Of a DNA stretch of 46,188 nucleotides, positions 26,501-33,970 are shown piece by piece; positions within the stretch are counted from its first letter, which is position 1; every line of letters begins with the position of its first letter. The notes under the pieces are model-generated. The model did not search any database. It saw nothing but the letters and a program-made list of their open reading frames with translations, and had not been told where the DNA came from. Both the position numbers and the translations under genes were made by a program. The DNA is from DAOVRL01 sp964459805 (lineage in GTDB: Bacteria; Planctomycetota; Phycisphaerae; Sedimentisphaerales; Anaerobacaceae). The DNA lies in NCBI GenBank assembly GCA_964459805.1, contig CAYWOD010000004.1, positions 1 to 46,188 of the forward strand. Reading direction: 5' to 3'.

Positions 26501-26506
26501 TATTGA
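20561..26506 (+). CDS. Giant multi-domain glycosyltransferase/methyltransferase protein (1981 residues, contains an assembly gap)
   Basis: Domains in order, approximate residues: 32-270 GT2 (SFVMIVLNGMPFIEYSLKSV; LIDSDE). 293-500 methyltransferase-like with a Rossmann pattern (INAIETGTIRS, GGILIVDDAG). 538-890 GT9, heptosyltransferase-like (VWVRTDSIGDAVLSASMLPH; LGSDSAGAHIGCAVGTPNVV). 962-1180 GT-A-like (GIVNSDIHL; GMPWWDYW). 1272-1500 GT2 (VSIVLCTKDRAGLLDQMLGS; ASDDIVF; FYCADTDFCYKLYENG). 1530-1605 TPRs. 1686-1981 a GT-B-like C-terminal region (VVVWGLKTQEHTHAYIHRHF; GNVVFWVGSIWNDRL). The start is a TTG with AAAAGGA before it. Ten Ns at 25219-25228 fall in the TPR part; the frame continues across them, but the true length is unknown, so two genes remain possible. 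The next gene's ATG directly abuts the stop. Individual substrates cannot be told. Confidence 0.75.
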   Translation: MNNENVSIDGNGLDSRISPRVSASAQERELKFSFVMIVLNGMPFIEYSLKSVYDFAYEIIIVEGAVENCMFAANPDGSSTDGTVEFIKSFPDPQKKIRLVQGRWPEKCEMQNEALKYVTGDYVWLIDSDEVYRSQDVEKIKEILKSDSSITQVNFIPNSFWKGFDYIFVSSKFFEDSCHCRRLFKYVPGAMFTTHRPPTMVWPGCDRTTEQMNLLDGTTTRQMGIIFYHYSYVLDKQVKQKIELYRRYGWGKHWKLDLLRWYEDCYLKWQPWNRDEIDSRYPIWTGDIDSHTVLFNGTHPKVVIDYILNDGASSANRAAMQHVVNVINEIKRSFPRQQINAIETGTIRSFHEKHFSTYHISCALGNRGSLISVDISADSIRISRQVCHGSRNVEFVHSDSIKYLKVLKDIRFHFALLDSVNDKNYILEEFRLIVPMMVEGGILIVDDAGITRDGSRIDTSVAAQKGHLIWEFLRSCGVRPAVLETTFGHGTQLKIAMTRENLAKIERGLGAINRQTEGLSSISGLGDDAMSRSFVGNTRKSIVWVRTDSIGDAVLSASMLPHIWGKYQGARITVVCQEHIAELYEACPYVDDIVVFDRQRALLEDRYREEIVERLRALKPDVSLNSVYSREALTDWFAIKCGAEERIALEGNLCNISAELRRVHNQLYTKLLPSHGEHKPEIERHKDFLHGIDIDPPSLKPMVWTTAEDEKFAERFFEENNLSPENTIALFPSAQHSKKIYEEYKSVVHNFERFDFVILGGRDAEDYAGEICADSPKTCHNLAGKTTIRRMTAIIRKCCLYLGSDSAGAHIGCAVGTPNVVVLGGGHLGRFVPYSPLTLVVCLPLECFGCNWNCRYESPYCVKDVAPEVVVEALKAAVEGPSEKIRVFIQGDSLWEPAPGRPAWKMFEGFLDIDNIEVVPIEGRSNAVSARHNNPDVRIQGPKRLQDAKCRPGVAIRTDTGLTITTSIAPRRIEAQIEAIESWMKLGFDVVSINCAEEIESLRGFFPEVRFVRAQRDARELLGKPLVYFEEFLKYFQRSGSEICGIVNSDIHLVADEGIISFIKSEAENSLIYGSRTDVDSPDVLAGDVCQTGFDFFFFDRSLISCYPESEFCIGMPWWDYWAPLIPAVEGFQTKRLVSPFAYHIRHTCEWEKEKWLFLAKKLFAYLREGFDRDLVSDPQSLWTSLGRTFAAHHRRYLRERGMEDTSQMSVGIIFPSALEFLEGQSQQITYKNREPAIPQHSFETSGNSEDVSIHEADSMVRSGHGQEAECDVSIVLCTKDRAGLLDQMLGSLREAASGVAYEIIVVEGGSSDNTLDVLGRHNVREIYSESQWLGPGRHSWPQLYNFGFSKARGRWAMYASDDIVFSSGAIARAVELLEKQKDEVAGGIFFYKNIHPTREDWARYGIDFTQGAKLLMNYGLIRLESFRRVGGFDEAYRFYCADTDFCYKLYENGRQLIPLPGCFLTHNNLLDVQKQANADASGRDIELCRRRWSHFVGAEMPRPGRLLWQDNFSDAFGVPAGLEKIDSGIESFWRGLACFQQGLFAEAEQAFXXXXDHKQVLWYLARAADKCGDGALAEKAATAVVRLAPDFEPGLDFLIRVARQEQRSAAPVLCSAKSGSINTDNAYAVESGLENSYEEGPVYSDAWGGLNARNQATTETTVRRTSTKSHCERSEKQLRRKIEKFNKVVVWGLKTQEHTHAYIHRHFFSTLEKLGASVVLVDDRRENEDVIESNDLVISVDVSSSHLPIRDNVYYCLHNCSDDIHQTIDPSRSIQLQTYTNSVELAGQMWDQVTFFDGKNRTLFQPWATDLLGNEFEEPILERSGNVVFWVGSIWNDRLDRGNVNEIEMLKDVLEKRNIRFIHLQDISDSLNIKYVRRSLIAPAIAGRWQVENNYLPCRMWKNISYGRLGVSNVRKFDDIFNDCTVKGRSIEELIDNTLSLPLSKYRDMIYEQQEIVKSHHTYVNRLLNIIRAFEAVENY
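25219..25228. other. Assembly gap (ten Ns)
   Basis: Ten undetermined bases interrupt the 1981-residue frame. They fall inside a TPR (FWRGLACFQQGLFAEAEQAF before, DHKQVLWYLARAADKCGDGA after). TPR register would need about eight residues where four are represented, so the true gap may be nearer 22 bases. Confidence 0.95.
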
Positions 26507-29254
26507 ATGTTCATTTGTGTGGAAGTATTCAGCAAGGACCGGGCAATGCAGCTTCAGGCTGCGATCGAGTCTTTCTTTCTGCATTGTCGGGACCACAGCC
26601 AAATAGAATTATGCGTATTGTACAAGGCGTCAAATCAATTTTGCCGGCGGCAGTACGAAAAGCTCAAAGAGAAGTTCCGCGATGTGTCCTTTATCGAGGA
26701 GGTTGATTTCAAAGAGCAGGTGCTGGCTGTTGTTGGCGGGTTTGAGTATGTGCTGTTTCTTGTTGACGACAATTTGTTCGTGAGAGATTTCTACCTTGCG
26801 GATATTGTCAAAAGCCTGCGAGGCAACGATGATGCAGTCGGATTTTCGCTGAGAGTGGGCAGGAATACAACGTACTGTTATGCCCACGATGCCGGCCAGC
26901 AGGCACCGGCGTTCCGGCAGGTCGATGACCGGATATTGAAGTACGACTGGACGCGGGCCGAGCACGATTTTGGCTACCCACTCGAAGTTTCGAGCTCCGT
27001 GTACCGCACCGACGACATTCTGGAGCTGCTCAGGAAAGCCGAATTCAACAATCCCAATACCCTCGAATGGGCAATGGCGGCGAATTCCCATTTCTACCAG
27101 CGCTCCAGGAACAGCCTGCTTTGCTTTGAGAGTTCCGTTGCCTTTTGTGCTCCGGTCAATATGGTCCAGACGGTCTGGGACAATCGTGCCGGCGATAACC
27201 GGGACTACTCCGTAGATAAACTTGCCGTTATGTTTGAGAACGGCAGCAGGATTGATGTGGAAAGGTATTCGGGTGTTGTTCCCAATTCGTGCCACCAGGA
27301 GGTGGAATTGTATTTCACAGATAGCGGCGAGGCGGCCGCGGAGACAGTAAGCGGCGCCGTTGGGGGCGGCCGAAGAGATTTCAGTCTGCGGGATTTGGAG
27401 CCGAAATTCTCTATCATAATGGCCAATTACAACAACGCCCGGTACATAGCCCAGGCGATAGAATCGGTCCGGCGCCAGACGTTCGAGGACTGGGAGCTGA
27501 TTATTGTCGAGGACCGCTCGACGGACAACTCTTTGGCGGTGATTGAGCAATATCTGGGTGACGGGCGCATAAGACTGATTCGGCACGATGTCAATCGCGG
27601 CTACACGGCCGCTTTGAAGACCGGCATTGCGAGTGTCCGCTCGGAATACTTCGGTATCCTGGACAGTGACGACTGCCTGGCGCCGCGTGCTGTCGAGACG
27701 ATGCACATAAAGCACGTTGAGCTTGCGGACTGCGGGCTTATCTACTCGCAATTCGTGGTCTGCGGCGAAGATCTTACACAGAGGAAAATCGGGTTCTGCC
27801 GCGAGATACCTCCGGGCGGGACCAGCCTTGATGCAAACGTAGTCAGTCACTTCAAGACCTTCAAGATGCGGGACTATCTCAAGACCCCCGGGTACGACGA
27901 AAATATCTTGTATGCTGAGGATATTGATATTGTCTATAAGATGGAGGAAGTGGCTCACTTGAAGTTTGTGGACGACTGTTTGTATCTCTACAGGGAGGTG
28001 CCCAACTCGCTGTGCCGTTCGCCCAATAAGATTAATGTCAGCATAATGTCCAGGGTCAAAGCGAGGATAAACGCCCTGAAGAGAAGGTGCAGTGTTTCGG
28101 CCGAGCAAGGCAATCAGAGCTTCGATCAGTTGTTCCGGCGAGCGGTCTCAGGGGCGAGAAGGAAATATGAGGATGTTGAACAATACTTCGTCATACTTAC
28201 AAAGCTGTGCGAGAACGGGATGCTGGCGGATGTGGATTGGCCGGCCAGCGCAGGGGGGTGGAGGCTTGAGGACGCCGTCCTTTGGCTTGCGGCCAATGTG
28301 GATGTGCAATTCGACAAGCTTTTTGAGCTTATCGGAAGGCACAAGGTGCCGAACGGCAAACCGTTGGTCACTGTTGAGATGGTTACGTACAATGCGGAGA
28401 AGTTTATCAGGCAGGCCATTGATTCGGTGCTGGCTCAAACGTATCGAAACTTTGAGCTGCTGATAGTCGATGACGGCAGCACCGACGCGACCGCGCAGCT
28501 AATTGCATCCTATTCGGATAGCAGGATTCGGTATATTCATATACCGCACAAGAATGGCGCTATAGCTACGAACCGGGCGATTGCAGAGGCCGAGAGTGAT
28601 TGTATCTTGCGGGTCGATTCGGACGATTTTATCGAGCCGACCTATCTTGAGAAAATGGTTGCCTGTGCCCAGCAGCACCCGGAAATTGATTATTTCTATC
28701 CGGGCAGGCTCGCACTTGTAGATGCAGCCGGCAATCCCACGGGCGAACAGTGGAGTTATGCGGACTTCTCGGACAACAGCACTCTCCCGGCATTTCTCTT
28801 TGACAAGGGATATGGCCCGATTCCAAATCCGGGGAGTCTAAAAAGAAGGTCTCTTTTTGATAAGGTGGGGGTGTATGATGATGTGGATTCCGTTGAAGAT
28901 TTTGTGTTCCTGTGCAGAAACGCGTTGCGGATAAGATTTATGCGGGTTGACGACCATTCGACGTATTTCTACAGGACTCTGCCGAGAAGCAATTCGCACA
29001 ATTATGAAGCGAGGAACCAAATAATGGCGAGGGTGCTCAATGAAATGGTCTCGATTTACCCGCCGGAGGTCTTATGTCCGCAAATCGCCGACATTAGCGA
29101 TGCCGCGGTGAAAGAGCAGCAGTACTGCCAATACCTGATGAGGACTTTCTACCGGCATGCCGACGGTGGTATGGTGCAATACGGCGAGCACTTCAGACGG
29201 TACGGAGATTATTACAAACAGGAACTGCTGCAGATGTATATGGTAAGTAGTTAA
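26507..29254 (+). CDS. Triple-domain glycosyltransferase (GT-A-like plus two GT2)
   Basis: 915 residues. Residues 1-265: a GT-A-like domain (MFICVEVFSKDRAMQLQAAI; VLFLVDDNLFV). Residues ~300-540: GT2 (FSIIMANYNNARYIAQAIES; FGILDSDDCLAPR). Residues ~620-880: GT2 (VTVEMVTYNAEKFIRQAIDS; LLIVDDGSTDATAQ; CILRVDSDDFIEP). Both GT2 copies keep the DSDD metal site and so look active. The ATG follows the preceding stop codon with no gap, implying tight coupling with the 1981-residue gene. It is the last gene of the island before fliD. An antisense frame of 492 codons (26630-28108) runs under it but is a shadow. Sugars and acceptor are unknown. Confidence 0.82.
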   Translation: MFICVEVFSKDRAMQLQAAIESFFLHCRDHSQIELCVLYKASNQFCRRQYEKLKEKFRDVSFIEEVDFKEQVLAVVGGFEYVLFLVDDNLFVRDFYLADIVKSLRGNDDAVGFSLRVGRNTTYCYAHDAGQQAPAFRQVDDRILKYDWTRAEHDFGYPLEVSSSVYRTDDILELLRKAEFNNPNTLEWAMAANSHFYQRSRNSLLCFESSVAFCAPVNMVQTVWDNRAGDNRDYSVDKLAVMFENGSRIDVERYSGVVPNSCHQEVELYFTDSGEAAAETVSGAVGGGRRDFSLRDLEPKFSIIMANYNNARYIAQAIESVRRQTFEDWELIIVEDRSTDNSLAVIEQYLGDGRIRLIRHDVNRGYTAALKTGIASVRSEYFGILDSDDCLAPRAVETMHIKHVELADCGLIYSQFVVCGEDLTQRKIGFCREIPPGGTSLDANVVSHFKTFKMRDYLKTPGYDENILYAEDIDIVYKMEEVAHLKFVDDCLYLYREVPNSLCRSPNKINVSIMSRVKARINALKRRCSVSAEQGNQSFDQLFRRAVSGARRKYEDVEQYFVILTKLCENGMLADVDWPASAGGWRLEDAVLWLAANVDVQFDKLFELIGRHKVPNGKPLVTVEMVTYNAEKFIRQAIDSVLAQTYRNFELLIVDDGSTDATAQLIASYSDSRIRYIHIPHKNGAIATNRAIAEAESDCILRVDSDDFIEPTYLEKMVACAQQHPEIDYFYPGRLALVDAAGNPTGEQWSYADFSDNSTLPAFLFDKGYGPIPNPGSLKRRSLFDKVGVYDDVDSVEDFVFLCRNALRIRFMRVDDHSTYFYRTLPRSNSHNYEARNQIMARVLNEMVSIYPPEVLCPQIADISDAAVKEQQYCQYLMRTFYRHADGGMVQYGEHFRRYGDYYKQELLQMYMVSS

Positions 29255-29277
29255 GTAAACGAGTCCTTAACCGATAA
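29251..29277 (+). promoter_or_regulatory. Sigma-28-like promoter before fliD
   Basis: ACCGATAA (29270-29277) matches the FliA -10 consensus GCCGATAA at seven of eight bases, and TTAA lies 15 bases before it (consensus TAAA). The site begins within the stop codon of the last glycosyltransferase gene, 58 bases before the fliD ATG. Sigma-28 control is usual for late genes such as fliD. Confidence 0.4.
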
Positions 29278-29334
29278 TAAAACGTAGTGGTCTATTACAC
29301 TTGAATCTTGAGGTTTGAGAGAAAGGCGGGCAAA

Positions 29335-31713
29335 ATGCCTTCAATACGTCTTCCGGGACTGCAGTCAGGGATTGATACAGGGCAGCTTGTGCAGCAGCTA
29401 ATGGCTCTTCAACGCCGTACACTCAATACGTACGAACGGCGCAAGAGCCTTTGGGAAGAGAGACAGGAGGCCCTGAGCACCTTAGAGAGCAAACTGAGTA
29501 ACTTAAGAAGCTCCGTTCGTGCCCTTTCCGACGCTGATGCACTCCGCGCTTATGCGGTTTCTTCGAGCGACACTGATTACCTTACCGCCGAGGCGACAAA
29601 CGACGCCTTCGAAGGCAATCACACGGTTGTAATCAATCGGTTGGCGACTGCGGAGCGATGGGTCCATACAAGCGGCAAGGAATACGCCGAAGATTATGTT
29701 GAAGCCGGCACTTTCATTTATTCCTATAATCACAAGGAAACGAGCATAACGACCACCGCGACGACAACGCTGCAGGACATGGTCGGCCTGATCAATAACG
29801 ATGCAAATAATCCCGGTGTTACAGCCGGTCTACTTTACTTCAATGACGCGTATCATTTGGTCCTGAGCGGCAATGATGCCGGCTCGGATTATACGATCTC
29901 AGTCAACGCAAGCAGCACCAGGGTCTTGAAATCAGACTCGCCCTTTACGCAGGGTAGTGATAACGCCACACTGACCACGAAGATTACAGACCTTGATCAG
30001 TTCAGCGGGACACTCGAAGGTGGTGAAATTATTGCAATCACCGGAACCGACCATGACGATGTTGCCATAGCTCAGGTAGATCTACCCATTACCGAGAACA
30101 CCAGACTCGAACATCTCATTGGGGAGATTAACGACGCTTTCGACGGGACTGCCAAGGCAGTTCTTGAAAATGGCAAGATTGTTTTAACGGATGATACCTA
30201 CGGGACAAGCGATCTTTCGATTACTTTGACTTACGATCCGGGCTCGGGCAGCACAACACTGACCCCGCCCGATATACTCGATATATCCGTTTCAACGGCG
30301 GGTGGCACACCGGGAGCTCTGTCAGGTTTTACCGCTTCACACTTTACCCTGAGCCAGACCGCTCAGGATAGTGAAATAAGGATTGACGGCTACCCGATTC
30401 CACAAGCAGGGATTGCCGAGGTGCAAACGCTGGAGGCAATCACGAATCCGAGTGGGGGTACCTATACCTTAACCTATGATGGACAAACGACTGCTCCACT
30501 TGACGACGATTATCGTGCTTCGGATGTTGAAAACGCACTTGAAGCGTTGTCAAACGTAAATCCTGGTGATATAGAGGTGACTGGTGAAAGGTTAGATCGA
30601 AATGGCCCTATGATATTTACATTTCTCGATACTGTGGGTGATGTCCCTATGATTTCGATTAACTCCGGTAACCTGACTCCCAGTGACCCTTCGAATTACG
30701 TGTTCACCGAACAGACAAAAGGCGACAACTATGGTTGGATCAAGAGAAGCTCTAATACCGTGGACGATGCTATTTACGGCGTAACGCTGCATCTGCACGA
30801 TACTACCGACGCCGGCGGCGAGGAGATAACCCTGACCAGGGACATACAGTCGGTCAAGGACAAGCTGGATTCTATGATTATCGCCTATAATGCTGCGGTA
30901 GAGTTTATCAAGGAAAAGACCGGCTACAATGAAGTCAACAAGACCGCCGGTGTATTGATGGCCGATTATGTCGTCTCGACAATCCGCTACAAGTTTCGTG
31001 AGCCGCTTATCGAGCAGACAGCCGGGTTCATTCAGGACATCGACACGTTCCTGACCCCGCTCCATATTGGTCTTGATCTGGACAGGGACGGAGTGCTGAG
31101 TCTGGACATGAATGAATTTGACGAGGCTCTCGCCGAAGACTATATGGGCGTCCTCGCCGTGATCGGAGCCGACAAGACCGGCAGCAGCACCAGTGACATA
31201 ATCGAGTTCTACGGCGCCCACACCGGGTACACGACAGCCGGTGAATACAACGTTCAGGTTACGGTCAGCGGCGGAGCCATAACCAGTGCGCAAATCAAGC
31301 TCTCAAGCGAATCAACATACCGCGATGCAACCTACAGCGGAAATATTGTCACCGGTAACAGCACCTTCGATACCAACGGCGACCCCGTCTATGCGGAGAA
31401 CAGCCTTCAGCTCAGCGTTGACCTGAGCACGGACGACGATTACACAGCTACGGTTCGCGTCAAGCAGGGCTTCACCGGCAAGATAGAAGATCAGATCGAC
31501 AGGATGCTCAAGGCAACGACCGGCTCTCTCTTAATCGACCAGGAGCGTGCGGAGGACCAAATTGAGGAGCTGGATGAGAAGATCGAGATCGAAGAATACC
31601 GCCTGACTCAGAGGGAAACCCGATTGATACGCAGATTTGCTCATCTTGAGAAAGTGCTTGCCCTGCTTCAAAACCAGATGGCCGCCGCCGGTATATTGAG
31701 CACTTTTGGCTGA
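29335..31713 (+). CDS. fliD: FliD, filament cap protein
   Basis: Caps the filament and guides flagellin folding. 792 residues from the ATG at 29335 (AAAGG before it; the product then starts MPSIRLPGLQSGIDTGQLVQ, the family's usual beginning). An upstream in-frame TTG at 29308 would add nine residues. The FliD N-domain lies at the start and the C-domain (KLDSMIIAYNAAVEFIKEKT; RLTQRETRLIRRFAHLEKVL) at the end. It is much longer than enteric FliD (~470). Residues ~219-307 (LDQFSG ... NGKIVLTDDTYG) resemble a FlgE segment. Residues ~356-467 are an extra module (EVQTLEAITNPSGGTYTLTY, DVENALEALSNV) splitting the usual IDG...WI.RSSNTVDD motif. It converges on flhB, 77 bases away. Confidence 0.93.
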   Translation: MPSIRLPGLQSGIDTGQLVQQLMALQRRTLNTYERRKSLWEERQEALSTLESKLSNLRSSVRALSDADALRAYAVSSSDTDYLTAEATNDAFEGNHTVVINRLATAERWVHTSGKEYAEDYVEAGTFIYSYNHKETSITTTATTTLQDMVGLINNDANNPGVTAGLLYFNDAYHLVLSGNDAGSDYTISVNASSTRVLKSDSPFTQGSDNATLTTKITDLDQFSGTLEGGEIIAITGTDHDDVAIAQVDLPITENTRLEHLIGEINDAFDGTAKAVLENGKIVLTDDTYGTSDLSITLTYDPGSGSTTLTPPDILDISVSTAGGTPGALSGFTASHFTLSQTAQDSEIRIDGYPIPQAGIAEVQTLEAITNPSGGTYTLTYDGQTTAPLDDDYRASDVENALEALSNVNPGDIEVTGERLDRNGPMIFTFLDTVGDVPMISINSGNLTPSDPSNYVFTEQTKGDNYGWIKRSSNTVDDAIYGVTLHLHDTTDAGGEEITLTRDIQSVKDKLDSMIIAYNAAVEFIKEKTGYNEVNKTAGVLMADYVVSTIRYKFREPLIEQTAGFIQDIDTFLTPLHIGLDLDRDGVLSLDMNEFDEALAEDYMGVLAVIGADKTGSSTSDIIEFYGAHTGYTTAGEYNVQVTVSGGAITSAQIKLSSESTYRDATYSGNIVTGNSTFDTNGDPVYAENSLQLSVDLSTDDDYTATVRVKQGFTGKIEDQIDRMLKATTGSLLIDQERAEDQIEELDEKIEIEEYRLTQRETRLIRRFAHLEKVLALLQNQMAAAGILSTFG

Positions 31714-31790
31714 GCTATTACGTAAGATTTGAGAAGTTTCGTGCAGAGACCTGTGCGCGGATACTTTCAGCTTTCAATCCCGGCGAGTTC

Positions 31791-32855
31791 TCATCTTCTA
31801 TTCCGCAGCCGGTAGATCATTGCAAGTACTTCCGCCACCGCTACATACAGGCTCTCCGGTATAGGCATATCGAGCTTGACGGTTGAGTATATCGTTCTGG
31901 CCAATTCCGGCTTTCTGACAATGGGTACGCCGTAAGCCCTCGCGATCTCCCTGATCTTCTCCGCGACGTGGTCTGCGCCTTTGGCCGCTAAAACGGGTGC
32001 TTCGGTTGCCTTTGCATCGTAACGCAGCGCCACGGCTACGTGTGTGGGGTTGGTCAGCACGACGCTGGCCTTGGGCACTTCTTGGAGCATGCGCTTCATG
32101 GCCATCTCTAACTGGATTCTCCGGATTCGTTGCTTGACCTCCGGCGCGCCCTCTGTCTGCCTGCGCTCTTCCTTTACCTGTTGCTTTGTCATCTTCAAGT
32201 CCTGGATGTATTTCCATTTCTGGAAAGCCGTGTCGGCAGCTCCCAAAACCAGCAGCGCAATACAAACGCGTATCATCAGTCCGAGTATTATTCTTGCGAT
32301 AGCAGCGAGCATCCCAAAGGACCAGGCCCATCGAAGCGCCGCAAGGACCTCGAGCTTGTCCTGAAGGTAATACCAGGCGATGACTGAGACGAAAAGCAAT
32401 TTCAGTATGGACGCCAGCAGGCGAACCATAGAGCGCGTATTTACCAGCTTGCCCAGACCGCCTACAGGATTTATCGCACCGAAATCCAGCCGTATAGCTC
32501 CGGGTGAGTAGTTGAAACCCCCGACGACGATACTACCCGCGACCGCGCCGACGCATAGCGCAGCACAAATCGGAAAGATAACGACTATGAAACTGGTGAC
32601 CTTCGCGTTCACGAAGTCTATAAAGACCTTGTTATCGGCGAAAATAGATGTATCGCACGACATCCCCTGCTCTAATTGTACAACGCACCAACGGCACAAG
32701 GGCGACGCCAGGAAAGCCACCATTGCGACCAGAACCAGAATTGACATGAATGACATCAGTTCCTGGCTCTGAGGCGTCTGCCCTTTACTTTTGGCCTTGG
32801 ACAGCACTTTTCCTGTTGGGCGTTCTGTTCTTTCTGTTGCTGGTTTGTCTGCCAC
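31791..32855 (-). CDS. flhB: FlhB, export-gate and substrate-switch protein
   Basis: 354 residues, with four membrane segments in the first ~210 and a cytoplasmic C-domain carrying the autocleavage site NPTH (VVLTNPTHVAVALRYD). FlhB switches export from rod/hook to filament substrates, working with FliK. The start is a GTG at 32855 with AAGGGA before it. It is the last gene of fliO-P-Q-R-flhB. flhA, often next, is not here because fliD converges. Confidence 0.96.
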   Translation of the reverse strand: MADKPATERTERPTGKVLSKAKSKGQTPQSQELMSFMSILVLVAMVAFLASPLCRWCVVQLEQGMSCDTSIFADNKVFIDFVNAKVTSFIVVIFPICAALCVGAVAGSIVVGGFNYSPGAIRLDFGAINPVGGLGKLVNTRSMVRLLASILKLLFVSVIAWYYLQDKLEVLAALRWAWSFGMLAAIARIILGLMIRVCIALLVLGAADTAFQKWKYIQDLKMTKQQVKEERRQTEGAPEVKQRIRRIQLEMAMKRMLQEVPKASVVLTNPTHVAVALRYDAKATEAPVLAAKGADHVAEKIREIARAYGVPIVRKPELARTIYSTVKLDMPIPESLYVAVAEVLAMIYRLRNRR

Positions 32856-32867
32856 GGTCCGTATCCC

Positions 32868-33629
32868 TTACAAAGGAAGCAGCTTACCCATCCAGTCGGC
32901 GAATTCAGCCACAAACCCATTGACAAATGGTATAAACAACGCTGCTAACATCAATCCCAGGCCCACCCGCAACGGCAGACTAACGAACAGGATGTTCGTT
33001 TCCGGAGCTATACGCGCCAACACGGCCAAGACAACCATTAACAACAGGAATGCCGCGAGCATCGGTGCGGCCAATCTCAGGCCGCCCATCAGCAGTGTCG
33101 AGCCCGCTTTGACTATTCCGCCGGTCATAATCGGCAATGTCGGGATGCTTCCCGCCGGAAACGCCTCATAACTTCGTGAGATAATTAACAGGAACAAATG
33201 ATGACCGTTGGCGTTAAGGAACAGGATTATGAATATCATCTCCATTAGCATTGCGAGCGGCTGGCCCATTTCACCCGTCAACGGGTCCAGTATCTGGGCC
33301 ATCGCCAATCCCATTTGCCGTTCCGCGATCCGCCCGCAGAACTTAACGGTGGCAAAGACGGAAACCACAATTATTCCCATAGCCAGGCCGTATATGGCCT
33401 CATTACTCAGCAGCAATATCGCCTCCAACGCCGAGACCTGTTTGCCCGAACATGAACTGATGGCAAAAGGATCCGTCAAAAAAAAGAAAAACGCCATCAG
33501 CAAAGTTAACGCCACTTTGATCCTGACCGGAATGCTTTTCCATCCGAAAACCGGCAGAACCAGAAAAAACGCCGAAATCCTTGTCAAGACCATCGCGAAA
33601 CCGAGCAGTTTGTCGATTATCGGATCCAT
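32868..33629 (-). CDS. fliR: FliR, export-gate membrane protein
   Basis: 253 residues with several long hydrophobic segments (RISAFFLVLPVFGWKSIPVR; LAAPMLAAFLLLMVVLAVLA) and a C-terminal NGFVAEFADWMGKLL. FliR forms the export channel with FliP and FliQ. It begins 3 bases after fliQ ends and lies 12 bases before flhB. Confidence 0.94.
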   Translation of the reverse strand: MDPIIDKLLGFAMVLTRISAFFLVLPVFGWKSIPVRIKVALTLLMAFFFFLTDPFAISSCSGKQVSALEAILLLSNEAIYGLAMGIIVVSVFATVKFCGRIAERQMGLAMAQILDPLTGEMGQPLAMLMEMIFIILFLNANGHHLFLLIISRSYEAFPAGSIPTLPIMTGGIVKAGSTLLMGGLRLAAPMLAAFLLLMVVLAVLARIAPETNILFVSLPLRVGLGLMLAALFIPFVNGFVAEFADWMGKLLPL

Positions 33630-33632
33630 AAA

Positions 33633-33902
33633 TCAGTGCCCGATGTTCTGGATGTGAGCAAAGATATCGGTGGCAAATCTCAGCATCACCTGGAGCGTCC
33701 ACCCGCCGAAAAGCAATGTGACCGCACCGACCGCCAGAAGCTTTGGGACTATGGTGAGGGTCATATCGCGGATGGAAGTAACCGCCTGAAACAACGTTAC
33801 CGTTACGCCCACCACCAAACAGGTTATTAGAATTGGCGCTGATAAAAGCAGAGCTGTCTCGAGTGTGTATCGGCCGAGATAAAGAATAAAACTGCTGTTC
33901 AT
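33633..33902 (-). CDS. fliQ: FliQ, export-gate membrane protein
   Basis: 89 residues, two membrane helices: LLSAPILITCLVVGVTVTLF, then FQAVTSIRDMTLTIVPKLLA, then VGAVTLLFGGWTLQVML. This is the standard size and pattern for FliQ. The ribosome site is weak. A stem-loop lies in the 68-base gap after fliP. Confidence 0.94.
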   Translation of the reverse strand: MNSSFILYLGRYTLETALLLSAPILITCLVVGVTVTLFQAVTSIRDMTLTIVPKLLAVGAVTLLFGGWTLQVMLRFATDIFAHIQNIGH

Positions 33903-33934
33903 CCGGCAAATCCGTAAAAGAGGTTAATGGGTTC

Positions 33935-33958
33935 CCAAACGCCTTCTTTGCCGTTTGG
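33935..33958 (-). other. Intercistronic stem-loop between fliP and fliQ
   Basis: CCAAACG (33935-33941) and CGTTTGG (33952-33958) pair perfectly over 7 bp with a 10-base loop. There is no T-run after it, so it is not an obvious terminator. It could be an RNA stability or translation element, or chance. Confidence 0.35.
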
Positions 33959-33970
33959 TGTCTCAATACG

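Noticed and set aside
26630..28108. Antisense frame of 492 codons under the triple-domain glycosyltransferase gene
   Set aside because: The opposite strand has clear GT2 motifs with DSDD sites. The antisense frame is a codon-bias shadow.
31714..31790. Possible bidirectional terminator between fliD and flhB
   Set aside because: No stable stem with a T-run could be seen in the 77 bases.
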